Notes under the pieces: generated by a model
Seen by the model: only the letters and a program-made list of their open reading frames with translations
Database searches by the model: none
What the model was told of the DNA's origin: nothing
Assembly: GCA_017561085.1 (NCBI GenBank)
Contig: JAFZDQ010000112.1
Span: forward strand, 1-44,871
Direction of reading: 5' to 3'
From: Lachnospiraceae bacterium
Lineage (GTDB): Bacteria; Bacillota; Clostridia; Lachnospirales; Lachnospiraceae
Length of the DNA stretch: 44,871 nucleotides
Part shown: positions 17,689-25,565 of the stretch, piece by piece
Position numbering within the stretch: the first letter of the stretch is position 1
Layout: every line of letters starts with the position of its first letter
Position numbers and translations under genes: made by a program

Positions 17689-18360
17689 TTATGATTGAGT
17701 ACTCATTTTGATTATTTTAATTTTATGTACATCTATTCCGAATAATGCCTGAATTGTTTCAGATATATTTTTATGGATCTCCGGATTTCCTCCTCCCTGT
17801 ACCGATACGGCAACTCCCTTAATTTGGGGACTGATAACCTGCTTTACATAAGGGGAAGAAAGTCCCTTCTCCCTGCTTTCAAGGACGGTTTTCTCTTCGC
17901 TGCTCCGATCGGTAATATGGTCGCTTTCACCGGCGCTTACACGGGTATCCCCCTTTAGGGTTTCCGTAACGTCCTTCTCCACGATTTGTTGTCCGGTATC
18001 GCTTAGGGTAATCATCACCTTCACCTTCCCTGCCCCTTCCATGGTACCAAGAAGCTCCTCCAGGGCATTTTCCAGATAAGCCACATATTCCTGCCAACCG
18101 CCCGCAGTATCATAGTGCGTTTCCGCCAATTCCGCGCCCTCCTCCAAAAACATTCTGCCACTTAAGCTGTCCGTATTTAAGGACTCATCTTCTGCTTCTT
18201 CCTTTTCTTTTCCGGTAGGAAAGCTTATCACCAATAACAAAATTCCGGTAAGCGCAAAAAGCACAAAATTTTCTTTTTTGAATACTCCCTTAAATTTCTC
18301 CGCAAAAGGAATTTCTTTCCCCTTTGGCTGTAAAACATTTTGTTCCTTTTCCTCCTCCAT
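17689..18360 (-). CDS. spoIIIAG: Stage III sporulation protein AG (SpoIIIAG)
   Basis: A membrane-anchored ring protein of the feeding-tube complex. From the chosen start (18360, AAAGGAG site upstream) it has about 223 residues: an acidic/basic N terminus, one membrane segment (ENFVLFALTGILLLVISFP), and the extracytoplasmic domain with YLENALEELLGTMEGAGKVK and VISPQIKGVAVSVQGGGNPE. An earlier in-frame ATG (18396) has poorer context and would add 12 residues. Confidence 0.92.
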   Translation of the reverse strand: MEEEKEQNVLQPKGKEIPFAEKFKGVFKKENFVLFALTGILLLVISFPTGKEKEEAEDESLNTDSLSGRMFLEEGAELAETHYDTAGGWQEYVAYLENALEELLGTMEGAGKVKVMITLSDTGQQIVEKDVTETLKGDTRVSAGESDHITDRSSEEKTVLESREKGLSSPYVKQVISPQIKGVAVSVQGGGNPEIHKNISETIQALFGIDVHKIKIIKMSTQS

Positions 18361-18418
18361 TTTTACTCCTTTCTCATCCGGCATCCTGCAGGGCAAAGTG
18401 TCCGGATTCTTCTTCTAA

Positions 18419-18658
18419 CTACCGAACGGACAGCCCGGATGCCTCTTCCATCTCCTGCGCAAAGGTATTGCCGCTTTCCATAATTTCCGTCAGCACCTCT
18501 TCCGCCTCAAAAGAAAGAATGGGCCCGGCAATTTTAACAATCATCAATATCCCCACAATTACTTTCACATACTTTACATAATTTTCTGACGGCACAAAAT
18601 ACAAAACCGCCTGGGCTATCACGATAAAAATACCGATTTCTTTTATCATTTCTATCAT
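18419..18658 (-). CDS. spoIIIAF: Stage III sporulation protein AF (SpoIIIAF), short form
   Basis: About 79 residues from the ATG at 18658 (AAAGGAG upstream). It has two membrane segments (IGIFIVIAQAVLYFVP and VKVIVGILMIVKIAGPILSF) and a short tail ending ASGLSVR. Position between AE and AG identifies it. Bacillus SpoIIIAF is about 206 residues with a soluble ring-forming domain after the membrane hairpin; that domain is missing here. Continuing the frame past the stop gives only about 14 more residues before another stop, so a single stop mutation does not explain it. A longer frame to 18754 overlaps spoIIIAE and is not favoured. Confidence 0.82.
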   Translation of the reverse strand: MIEMIKEIGIFIVIAQAVLYFVPSENYVKYVKVIVGILMIVKIAGPILSFEAEEVLTEIMESGNTFAQEMEEASGLSVR

Positions 18659-18672
18659 TTTTTCTTTCTCCT

Positions 18673-19833
18673 TTAGGAACTGTACGCCACTACACCAATC
18701 ACTATCATAAATAGTGCAACGGAGGTCAAAAGGCATTTCACCAGCAAAAAACACCCTTCTCCCACCCGGTCAACGCAGCCTGATATCTTCTTGTCACTGA
18801 CGATTCCCGTCAGCGCAGCACCGCATTTCATAAAAGAACCTACCAAAAACAGTTTGCAAAGCGGCACGATACATACAAACAAAAGTAACAGCAAAAACAA
18901 AACTCCCATACTGTTTTTTATCAGCACCGCCGAGCCCAGCATAAGTTCCGACATGCCGGAAGCAACTCCGCCGGCTCCCGGAATCGCCGCCAGGGTCTTC
19001 TTAAAGGCGGTTATTTTCAGCCCGTCCAGTGCCGGAACGATAACCGATTGCACCAGACTTAAGGAAGTAATTACCCCAAGCAAAGTTTTTTGGACTAAGG
19101 TAATTCCCTTTTTTATCAAATCAAGAAGAAGGGTCAGACGCTCTTCCGACCAAATACCGTTTAAAAGCGCCAATAAAACGTAACTGTATACAAAGGGCAA
19201 AAGCCCGTGAAGTAAGAAACTTTCTATCAGATAAGCGGCCACCAGCATCAGTTGATAATAAAAAACCGCCGTCATACTGCCACCGCAGGCACCTACCGTC
19301 ATAAAATAAGTGGGGATAAACAGCTTCACGAAAAGGACTGCATTCTCCATCGACAGCACCGCGAGTTTTGCAGACGAGGCAAACGCCTGCAAAAGAACCG
19401 AAATCAAAAACAGATACATAAAGTAAAAGCCGATCCGGGACACTTGCCTGCCCGAAAACACATCAGCAAAATTAGAAAACAGCGCCGAACAGATACCGAT
19501 TACCAAAATACTGACAAACAGCCTGCGCATACCGGTAATTTCTCCCAAAACCGCCTCCCTGATTCCGCTGCCCAGTTCCGAAAGTGCTTCCGCAAGATTT
19601 CCCTTCATAAGCATTACAAGGATTTCCTCCAAATCCATGGATATCTCCGGAAAAAGCTCCGTCATTTCACTTTGTACTTCGTCAAGTTCCCACTTGCCTG
19701 CCTGTCCCGTAAGAAACTCCTGAAATGCTTCCTCTTCTTCCTTCGCATGGACACAAAGTTCCCTATTTCCCCACACAAAAACAAAAAGTAAAAGCCCGCA
19801 GGCAAACCGTACCATCCACTTTTTAACCGTCAA
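18673..19833 (-). CDS. spoIIIAE: Stage III sporulation protein AE (SpoIIIAE)
   Basis: A 386-residue polytopic membrane protein of the SpoIIIA channel. A signal-like segment (MVRFACGLLLFVFVWG) is followed by a soluble stretch to about residue 100, then several membrane helices (for example RLFVSILVIGICSALFSNFA and FLLLLLLFVCIVPLCKLFL). The family-typical glycine-rich segment AAIPGAGGVASGMSELMLGS is present. The start is a TTG at 19833 preceded by AAGGGGGAGG. Confidence 0.94.
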   Translation of the reverse strand: MTVKKWMVRFACGLLLFVFVWGNRELCVHAKEEEEAFQEFLTGQAGKWELDEVQSEMTELFPEISMDLEEILVMLMKGNLAEALSELGSGIREAVLGEITGMRRLFVSILVIGICSALFSNFADVFSGRQVSRIGFYFMYLFLISVLLQAFASSAKLAVLSMENAVLFVKLFIPTYFMTVGACGGSMTAVFYYQLMLVAAYLIESFLLHGLLPFVYSYVLLALLNGIWSEERLTLLLDLIKKGITLVQKTLLGVITSLSLVQSVIVPALDGLKITAFKKTLAAIPGAGGVASGMSELMLGSAVLIKNSMGVLFLLLLLFVCIVPLCKLFLVGSFMKCGAALTGIVSDKKISGCVDRVGEGCFLLVKCLLTSVALFMIVIGVVAYSS

Positions 19834-19847
19834 AACCTCCCCCTTTC

Positions 19848-20234
19848 TCAGCCTGTGATATTGCTGATGGTTTCCACAATGGCAGTAAGAATCGGCAGTC
19901 CCAAAAAGAGTACGGAAACCTTGCCGAAAACCTCGATTTGCCCTGCAATGGCACCATGTCCCGCATCCTTACATACAGCGGCACAAAACTCACAGATATA
20001 AGTAATACCCACAGCCTTAAATAAGAGTTTAAAATAAGGTCCCGACACCTGCATGTACTGCTGCAGCACTTCTATCTGTTTCATAATCTGACAGAGCCCG
20101 TCCAGGGACAGGGAAAAAAGAACGATACAAACCGCAAACCCTATATAAATACCAATTTCCGGCCTGGTGCTTTTAAACTGTAGTGCCAGCATTACCCCCA
20201 CAAGACCCAAAATACCAATTTTCAGAACTTCCAT
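19848..20234 (-). CDS. spoIIIAD: Stage III sporulation protein AD (SpoIIIAD)
   Basis: A 128-residue membrane protein with four predicted helices and family segments ALQFKSTRPEIGIYIGFAVC and YFKLLFKAVGITYICEFCAA. Located between AC and AE in the fixed spoIIIA order. It is a likely membrane part of the sporulation channel. Confidence 0.95.
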   Translation of the reverse strand: MEVLKIGILGLVGVMLALQFKSTRPEIGIYIGFAVCIVLFSLSLDGLCQIMKQIEVLQQYMQVSGPYFKLLFKAVGITYICEFCAAVCKDAGHGAIAGQIEVFGKVSVLFLGLPILTAIVETISNITG

Positions 20235-20263
20235 TTGCTTTTCCTTCCCTTCCGGACTTTCCT

Positions 20264-20458
20264 CTATAATTGGAAAAGTTCCTGAATCATCATAAACAAA
20301 TCATAGATATAGGGCAAAATCCATCCAAGCACCAAAATAAGTCCCGAAAGGCTGATTAAAAAAGCATGCTCTTCCCTGCCGCTGTGCTTCAAAACCTGCC
20401 CCAGTATGGTAATCAATATTCCTACTGCCGCAATCTTAAAAATCAGACTTACTTCCAT
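20264..20458 (-). CDS. spoIIIAC: Stage III sporulation protein AC (SpoIIIAC)
   Basis: A 64-residue protein with two membrane helices: IFKIAAVGILITILGQVLKH and FLISLSGLILVLGWILPYIY. KHSGREEHAF lies between them, as in the family. AGGAGG-type site upstream. Works with AD in the channel membrane part. Confidence 0.95.
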   Translation of the reverse strand: MEVSLIFKIAAVGILITILGQVLKHSGREEHAFLISLSGLILVLGWILPYIYDLFMMIQELFQL

Positions 20459-20473
20459 CGTTCCTCCTATGCC

Positions 20474-20992
20474 TTATAGCAGGATAATCGTCAAAAACAG
20501 ACCTGCAGCTATACCAAGGCTCATAATCACTTTATTTTTACTTTTTTCTTCCTGTTCCATCGCCGCAATCAAATTCCCCAGTTCCTCAATCTGTCTTTGC
20601 AGCGACTTCACCTGGCCGCCGCATTCCCACAAATTCATACCGGCGGGGAAATCGAAAATTATCTTCCTTTGCCTCTCGGAAAGGGAATAGTCCCGCAAAA
20701 CACCAGCCGCTTCCTTTTGCCAAATTTCCTCAAATCCTTCACTTTGTGCCAGCGTCATCTTTTCACTGACCCGAAAAAGCATCCCGGAAAGCGGCTCTGC
20801 AACACTTTCCGATAAGCGTAAAAACAACCCCGGAAACGCCTCACCGGTATACAGCATTTCATTTTGCATCAGGGAATAAAGGTACTTAAATTCCTTTAAC
20901 AAGCGGATCCGTTTTTGTTTTTCCATGCACAAACTATAGGAAAAGCCCACGCAACCGCCGATTAATAAAAAAGTGCCGCACAGTTTAAACAT
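20474..20992 (-). CDS. spoIIIAB: Stage III sporulation protein AB (SpoIIIAB)
   Basis: 172 residues, with an N-terminal and a C-terminal membrane segment (GTFLLIGGCVGFSYSL and VIMSLGIAAGLFLTIILL) around a helical middle containing LSERQRKIIFDF and LWECGGQVKSLQRQIEELG. It resembles type II secretion GspF-like domains, as is known for AB. Overlaps the spoIIIAA stop by 8 nt. Confidence 0.94.
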   Translation of the reverse strand: MFKLCGTFLLIGGCVGFSYSLCMEKQKRIRLLKEFKYLYSLMQNEMLYTGEAFPGLFLRLSESVAEPLSGMLFRVSEKMTLAQSEGFEEIWQKEAAGVLRDYSLSERQRKIIFDFPAGMNLWECGGQVKSLQRQIEELGNLIAAMEQEEKSKNKVIMSLGIAAGLFLTIILL

Positions 20993-21917
20993 CCGCCTGC
21001 ACCTCTTTTTCGATTATGTTGTCAATCACACATCTTCCGTCCCTCTTTTTCAAAAAAACAAACCGCTCGAAAAGCATTTCATCCATGTTATTTTTGCGGA
21101 TATCCTCCATGGAATTTCCATGCATGGTGGCAAGTACCTTGCAGCCGCACTTTTGAATTTCCAAAATAGCAACCGCATCTTCCCTGCCGCCGATTTCATC
21201 TACCGCTATCACTTCCGGAGCCATGGAGCGGACCAGCATCATCATCCCCTGACATTTTGGACAGCTGTCCATCACATCCGTGCGGATTCCCACTTTGTTT
21301 TCCGGTATTCCCCGAAAACACCCGGCGATTTCGGACCGTTCATCCACCACCCCAACCGGCTTTCCCGGGGCCAACAAACTCCCATCGGATATTTGTCTGA
21401 CCAGGTCCCTTAAAAGGGTTGTCTTTCCGCACCCCGGCGGCGAAACAATCAAGGTGTTTTTTACTTGCCCATCCCTTAAAAGAAACGGCAGTACAGAATC
21501 TGCCGCACCCACAATCTCATGGGAAATACGGATGTTCATAAAGCGGATATATTTGATAGACTTCACCAAACCTTCTTCCGTTACCGATACTTGTCCGGCC
21601 AGGCCAACCCTATGACCGCCGGGCAGCGTTAAAAACCCTTGTCTGATATCTGCTTCATAAGCGTACCTGGAATATTGGCAAAGATGATTTACAATTTGTT
21701 CCAGTTCATCTGCCCTTATGTACCAACAATCCGGAGTAACCGACTGCTGCAAATTTCCGGACATGTCCAAAAAATATTCTTTTCCGCTTCCGATAATCCG
21801 GACCGGTTTCTGCACAGGCAAACGGATTTCCTGAAGTTCCGATGCCAGCACACTTACCTGCAAAAACCGTTCTCTGACAGATGACGGAAAAAGATTCAAA
21901 ATCTGCTCTTCTTTCAT
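20985..21917 (-). CDS. spoIIIAA: Stage III sporulation protein AA, ATPase (SpoIIIAA)
   Basis: The cytosolic secretion-type ATPase that powers or gates the SpoIIIA channel. The 310-residue protein has Walker A SPPGCGKTTLLRD (about residue 165), Walker B VIAVDEIGG, and the preceding sensor-like SEIAGCFRGIPENKVGIRTD. First gene of the operon, with ACAAGGAGGGCAT ahead of the ATG. Confidence 0.96.
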   Translation of the reverse strand: MKEEQILNLFPSSVRERFLQVSVLASELQEIRLPVQKPVRIIGSGKEYFLDMSGNLQQSVTPDCWYIRADELEQIVNHLCQYSRYAYEADIRQGFLTLPGGHRVGLAGQVSVTEEGLVKSIKYIRFMNIRISHEIVGAADSVLPFLLRDGQVKNTLIVSPPGCGKTTLLRDLVRQISDGSLLAPGKPVGVVDERSEIAGCFRGIPENKVGIRTDVMDSCPKCQGMMMLVRSMAPEVIAVDEIGGREDAVAILEIQKCGCKVLATMHGNSMEDIRKNNMDEMLFERFVFLKKRDGRCVIDNIIEKEVQADV

Positions 21918-21945
21918 ATGCCCTCCTTGTACAACCTCTCATCTC

Positions 21946-21973
21946 AATATATGAAAGCAGGGCAAAGATATGA
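21946..21973 (-). promoter_or_regulatory. Sigma-E-like promoter of the spoIIIA operon
   Basis: On the minus strand TCATATC (21967-21973) is 13 bp from CATATATT (21946-21953), 28 nt upstream of the spoIIIAA start. This matches the mother-cell sigma-E pattern (-35 near KMATATT, -10 near CATACAHT). Sigma-E control of spoIIIA is established in Bacillus. Confidence 0.7.
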
Positions 21974-22034
21974 CAGAAATTAGAAATAAAATGATACTGC
22001 CGGAACAGTATTATGACAGAAACAGTCTTTTGTC

Positions 22035-22153
22035 GGGAACAGTCTTTCTCCGGGCACGCTCCCGCTCTATAAAAACGCAGCGGATACTAAGATGCTAAAA
22101 AGCAGCATCTAAGTACCGGCGTTTTTAAAAGGCCCGTACATAAGACTGTTCCC
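22035..22153. repeat. 119-bp nested inverted-repeat element (REP/MITE-like)
   Basis: The ends GGGAACAGTCTT (22035-22046) and AAGACTGTTCCC (22142-22153) are perfect inverted repeats. Inside them CGGGC/GCCCG, TAAAAACGC/GCGTTTTTA, and TACTAAGATGCT (22085-22096) against AGCATCTAAGTA (22104-22115, one mismatch) nest to one long hairpin. Two further copies of the end motif lie just to the left (22002-22017 and 22018-22034), making three direct copies of about 17 bp. It fills the 309-bp gap between spoIIIAA and the GH43 gene; no coding is seen there. A REPIN or small non-autonomous element is the likeliest identity. Confidence 0.75.
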
Positions 22154-22185
22154 GGCGTTAGGCTATTTTATTAACAGAACGAAAG

Positions 22186-22224
22186 AATCCCGCAAGCGGG
22201 TTTTACTTACTCGCTTACGGGATT
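22186..22224 (-). terminator. Terminator-like hairpin after GH43 gene
   Basis: AATCCCGTAAGCG (22224-22212 on the minus strand) pairs with CGCTTGCGGGATT (22198-22186), 13 bp with one G-U, followed by a modest U-rich tail. It begins right at the GH43 stop. Confidence 0.6.
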
Positions 22225-22226
22225 TC

Positions 22227-23855
22227 TTATTTCTTTTCATATGTGAAATCACTGAATTTGGCAAATCCGCCTGTTTCTTTGGTTGAATATATAAACAGAC
22301 CGAATCTGCAACCGGTAAAGTGGTCTAATTTAAAGTAAAGTTTCTGGGTAATCCCCACTTTGCGATAGCCGGAAATACTTCCGTCAAAGAAACTGAAAAT
22401 TGCCTCATCCTTCTTATTGGTAAATTCTGCCTCTATCTTTAAACGGATTTGATTTCCTTCAAAAGGAACTGCTTCCCACTCGGTTCCGGGAACGAACTCA
22501 TTTTTGTAAGACATCATATCACTCTGCTCGGAGGTTTTACTTACCATGACCACATAATTTCGACCGTCACGCTTGGTAATACCGACAAAACCATAGCATC
22601 CCTGCAGTGCACAAAGTCCGGCAAAATCGCCTTCCTTAAGGCCGCTTGCATCCAGCGTCACCTCACCGGCACAGGCAGGATAAAACATACGCTGTGTCAG
22701 CACATTTTTCGCCTTGGTTAAGTCATCACAAAGTTTTCCGGATGTAATTGTGAAGTTTCCTTCCTCCCGGTTCAAATCTACTAAAGCTAAATCAGGCTCA
22801 TGGTTAAACTGCCACACACTCTTAAAGCCGAAGCTGCCGTATTCTTTCGCCTTTTGTTCCTCTGACAAATCTTCAGGCAGGCGGAAATCATCGCTTTGGA
22901 TTAAGGGGGTATATTCATGTCCCGGTCTGGTGCTTGTTACTTCAATCTTCTCCGGAATTTTTCCGTTCTCACCAAATACGGGGAAGTCTTCTTCCCAACG
23001 CATGGGGATTAGCACGGGACATCTGCCGATGGCGCCTCTGTCCTGGAACAGGATGCCATACCATTTGCCATCCGGTGTATCTACAATACCACCCTGGGCA
23101 ACTCCCTGATAGCAGTATCCAAGGTCATCATTTACCACATCACAGCCGGTAAATTCACCGTCTAAGGAATCTGCCACAAAACAGGCTTCTGTACGTCTCC
23201 ACTCCCCAATTAAAGAGTGGATAAAGAATACATAATATTTTCCGTTAATCTTGTAGAAATGTGCACCTTCGTAGCCCAGACGGGTTTCATCGCTGTCCTT
23301 CACAATCATGCGGTGAAGACCGCCCTCTTTCGGCGCCGAAAGTTCATCATTTAATTCTGTCAAATAGATTTCACGGTTTCCGTAAACAATATAAACCCTA
23401 CCGTCATCATCAAACAAAAGGGAGCAGTCATGGAAAAATCCTTCAATGGTGCTCTTTTTCCAAGGTCCCGTTATCGTATCGGACGTATAAAGATAAGTCT
23501 TTCCGGTATCATTTGCCACAAAACAAATATAAAATTTGCCTTCATGATAACGGATGGTAGCCGCCCACATGCCTTTACCGTAGACATTTTCATCCCCTTC
23601 TAAGCACTGTGCGGGGGTTGAGTCTAACCGGTCGTATACATAGGAAATATGCTCCCAGTTCTTTAAGTCATAAGAACGCAGGATTTCACATCCGGGCATG
23701 AAATACATGGTGGTAGAAACCATATAATACGTATCATCCACTCGGATTACATCAGGGTCCGGATAGTCAAGGTTCAGTACCGGGTTCAAAGCATAGTCTG
23801 CCTGCTTTTGAAATTCCGCTTCCTTTTGGGCACTTACAAAGTTATCGTTATTCAT
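22227..23855 (-). CDS. Glycoside hydrolase family 43 (beta-xylosidase/arabinofuranosidase-like)
   Basis: A 542-residue enzyme with no signal peptide, so it probably works in the cytoplasm on imported oligosaccharides. The five-bladed GH43 domain (about residues 20-330) shows the catalytic base in NLDYPDPDVIRV, the pKa-modulating aspartate in FFHDCSLLFDDDGR, and the general acid in RLGYEGAHFYKINGKYY. About residues 340-542 form a beta-sandwich of the kind appended to many GH43 xylosidases (ending CRFGLFIYSTKETGGFAKFS). Substrate cannot be fixed from sequence alone; xylan or arabinan oligosaccharides are the usual ones. AAGGAGGATTATAACCC precedes the ATG. Confidence 0.92.
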   Translation of the reverse strand: MNNDNFVSAQKEAEFQKQADYALNPVLNLDYPDPDVIRVDDTYYMVSTTMYFMPGCEILRSYDLKNWEHISYVYDRLDSTPAQCLEGDENVYGKGMWAATIRYHEGKFYICFVANDTGKTYLYTSDTITGPWKKSTIEGFFHDCSLLFDDDGRVYIVYGNREIYLTELNDELSAPKEGGLHRMIVKDSDETRLGYEGAHFYKINGKYYVFFIHSLIGEWRRTEACFVADSLDGEFTGCDVVNDDLGYCYQGVAQGGIVDTPDGKWYGILFQDRGAIGRCPVLIPMRWEEDFPVFGENGKIPEKIEVTSTRPGHEYTPLIQSDDFRLPEDLSEEQKAKEYGSFGFKSVWQFNHEPDLALVDLNREEGNFTITSGKLCDDLTKAKNVLTQRMFYPACAGEVTLDASGLKEGDFAGLCALQGCYGFVGITKRDGRNYVVMVSKTSEQSDMMSYKNEFVPGTEWEAVPFEGNQIRLKIEAEFTNKKDEAIFSFFDGSISGYRKVGITQKLYFKLDHFTGCRFGLFIYSTKETGGFAKFSDFTYEKK

Positions 23856-23922
23856 GGGTTATAATCCTCCTTACTAAAATCATAATTGTTACCGAATATT
23901 TCACTCATTTTCAACAAGCCGT

Positions 23923-24126
23923 TTACATAAACAGCATACAATTGCCGGACTCCCGATAATATTGAATCCTCTTTTCCAAGTCCTGCCGTTTGCAGCCAAG
24001 CTTAGTTGCCAGACAATCCATACAAAGAAATTCCCTGGCATTTCTGGTAACCATTTTCATATAAATGGCCTTTTCATCCCAGACAAGGGATGCACCACAT
24101 TCATAGCAAATATTCTGATTAGTCAT
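23923..24126 (-). CDS. Small four-cysteine (zinc-ribbon-like) protein
   Basis: 67 residues with CYECGASLVW and, about 27 residues later, CMDCLATKLGCKR. This CxxC...CxxC arrangement fits a small zinc-binding fold. It begins inside the end of the GH27 gene (8-nt overlap ATGACTAA), so it is translationally coupled to the alpha-galactosidase, and the GH43 gene follows 67 nt later. I do not recognise a characterised family; no function is proposed. Confidence 0.7.
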   Translation of the reverse strand: MTNQNICYECGASLVWDEKAIYMKMVTRNAREFLCMDCLATKLGCKRQDLEKRIQYYRESGNCMLFM

Positions 24127-25285
24127 TGGGCACGATCTTTCCGCGCAGAATCACACAATCATGGGAAGGAACCACTACATGGTACTGTCCCTTAAATACG
24201 CCCAGTTCCTTTTCTTCCCAGCAATCGTATAAGGAGAGCATTTCTCCTGATGCGGTAGAAAGTCCCAAATCCCAGAACTGGAGCGGGATTCCTCTTTGTC
24301 CTTCACCCAGGTTAAAGAAACCGATGGCAAGGTCACCGTCCGCTAACACCTTCACCAGGATGAAACAGCCACTGTCAGTGAGCCACTGGGGTTCGGGATG
24401 CAGCACATAAAAACCTCTGGCTTCGTCGTCCTGATTGATGGCAATAAAATTCTTGTTCATTAAAATCCGCTTAGTCATTGCATCTGCCTTGCGGATGTCA
24501 CAGCCAATCATAAGCGGGGAACCCATCATACACCAAAGTGCAAAGTGTGTTTTGTACTCGGTATCCGTACAACCACCGATGGTGCCGATAAAGTCATTGT
24601 TACTGCCTCCACGCATACCTACTACCAGCATATCCATGTCATTGTGGCAGAAATTGCCTGTAAAAGGGGCCTTATCCATCTGGGAATTGGCCAGTCTCTT
24701 AATGGAATCCCAATTGTCCTGAATATCTCCGGTAGAACGGTACATATGTGCTCCGGCACTGCGGATCCAGTCATGTACATGGTCTTCGCCCCAGTTGCAG
24801 GCAGAGAACAAAATATCACGGCCGGAATTCTTCAGGGCAAGTGCCATTCTCCTGTACAAAAGCTCTCCGTCCATGGCACGGGGTTTATAGCAATAATCAT
24901 ACTTCAAATAATCAACGCCCCAGCTTGCAAACTGCTTGGCATCCTGAAACTCATATTCAAAACTTCCGGGATAACCGGCACAGGTATGGGTTCCGGCACA
25001 GGAATACATACCAAACTTAAGTCCCTTGGAATGGATATAATCCGCAAGCGCCTTCATACCGCTGGGGAACTTCTCGGGATCTGCCACCAGATTTCCGTTT
25101 TCATCTCTTTGCTTTAAGCTCCAGCAATCATCGATTACTATGTATTCATAGCCGGCATCCTTGTATCCTTCTTCTACAAAAACGTCTGCCACCTGTTTAA
25201 TCAAATCTTCATTAATGTCCCATGTAAAAGTGTTCCATGAATTCCATCCCATGGGAGGATGAAAACCTGTTTTGATGTTTTCCAT
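24119..25285 (-). CDS. Alpha-galactosidase, glycoside hydrolase family 27
   Basis: The enzyme removes terminal alpha-galactose (or possibly beta-L-arabinopyranose). About 388 residues: PPMGWNSWNTF at the N terminus, YIVIDDCWSLKQRDENGNL, the catalytic nucleophile in VDYLKYDYCYKP, and the acid/base region MYRSTGDIQDNWDSIKRL. A C-terminal beta domain starts near residue 300. No signal peptide, so intracellular. The ATG at 25285 is chosen (GGAGG with a 10-nt gap); an upstream in-frame TTG is too close to that site. Confidence 0.94.
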   Translation of the reverse strand: MENIKTGFHPPMGWNSWNTFTWDINEDLIKQVADVFVEEGYKDAGYEYIVIDDCWSLKQRDENGNLVADPEKFPSGMKALADYIHSKGLKFGMYSCAGTHTCAGYPGSFEYEFQDAKQFASWGVDYLKYDYCYKPRAMDGELLYRRMALALKNSGRDILFSACNWGEDHVHDWIRSAGAHMYRSTGDIQDNWDSIKRLANSQMDKAPFTGNFCHNDMDMLVVGMRGGSNNDFIGTIGGCTDTEYKTHFALWCMMGSPLMIGCDIRKADAMTKRILMNKNFIAINQDDEARGFYVLHPEPQWLTDSGCFILVKVLADGDLAIGFFNLGEGQRGIPLQFWDLGLSTASGEMLSLYDCWEEKELGVFKGQYHVVVPSHDCVILRGKIVPND

Positions 25286-25353
25286 ATAACCCAATCCTCC
25301 AAAATAAATCTATCCTGTCGATGCCTGCTTTTTCGAAAGACAGCCTTATTATT

Positions 25354-25382
25354 ATTTTAACTCATTACTACTTTTTTTCCAA
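25354..25382 (-). promoter_or_regulatory. Promoter of the GH27/GH43 operon
   Basis: TTGGAA (25377-25382) and TAAAAT (25354-25359) are 17 bp apart on the minus strand, about 69 nt upstream of the GH27 start. A 7-bp inverted repeat CCCAACG/CGTTGGG with a 21-nt gap lies just upstream (25419-25453) and might be an operator; that part is weak. Confidence 0.6.
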
Positions 25383-25471
25383 GTAAAAACCGCTCTTTTC
25401 TATGCTGTCGGACTTTTGCCCAACGGATTTTAAATTTCTTTCAGTGCGTTGGGACAACCACCAAAAGCAAC

Positions 25472-25501
25472 AAAAAAACCTCCGGAACATCGTTCCGGAG
25501 G
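25472..25501 (-). terminator. Rho-independent terminator after pnp
   Basis: CCTCCGGAAC and GTTCCGGAGG form a perfect 10-bp stem with a 3-nt loop, followed by seven U residues (A at 25472-25478 on the plus strand). Confidence 0.95.
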
Positions 25502-25518
25502 CCCTTAGCATCAATAAC

Positions 25519-25552
25519 TTTAGTCGCTTTAATGCTTTAATCGCTTTAATGC
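25519..25552. repeat. Two 17-bp tandem repeats between pnp stop and terminator
   Basis: TTTAGTCGCTTTAATGC (25519-25535) and TTTAATCGCTTTAATGC (25536-25552) differ at one base; a degenerate third unit follows. They lie in the pnp 3' untranslated region. Confidence 0.8.
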
Positions 25553-25565
25553 TTCAATCCTTCAA

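Noticed and set aside
18659-18754. Longer N terminus for SpoIIIAF
   Set aside because: It would overlap the 3' end of spoIIIAE by 82 nt and lacks a suitable site; AAAGGAG lies just before the ATG at 18658.
24545-25117. 190-codon plus-strand frame
   Set aside because: Antisense to the GH27 gene, whose catalytic motifs are intact; low-quality composition.
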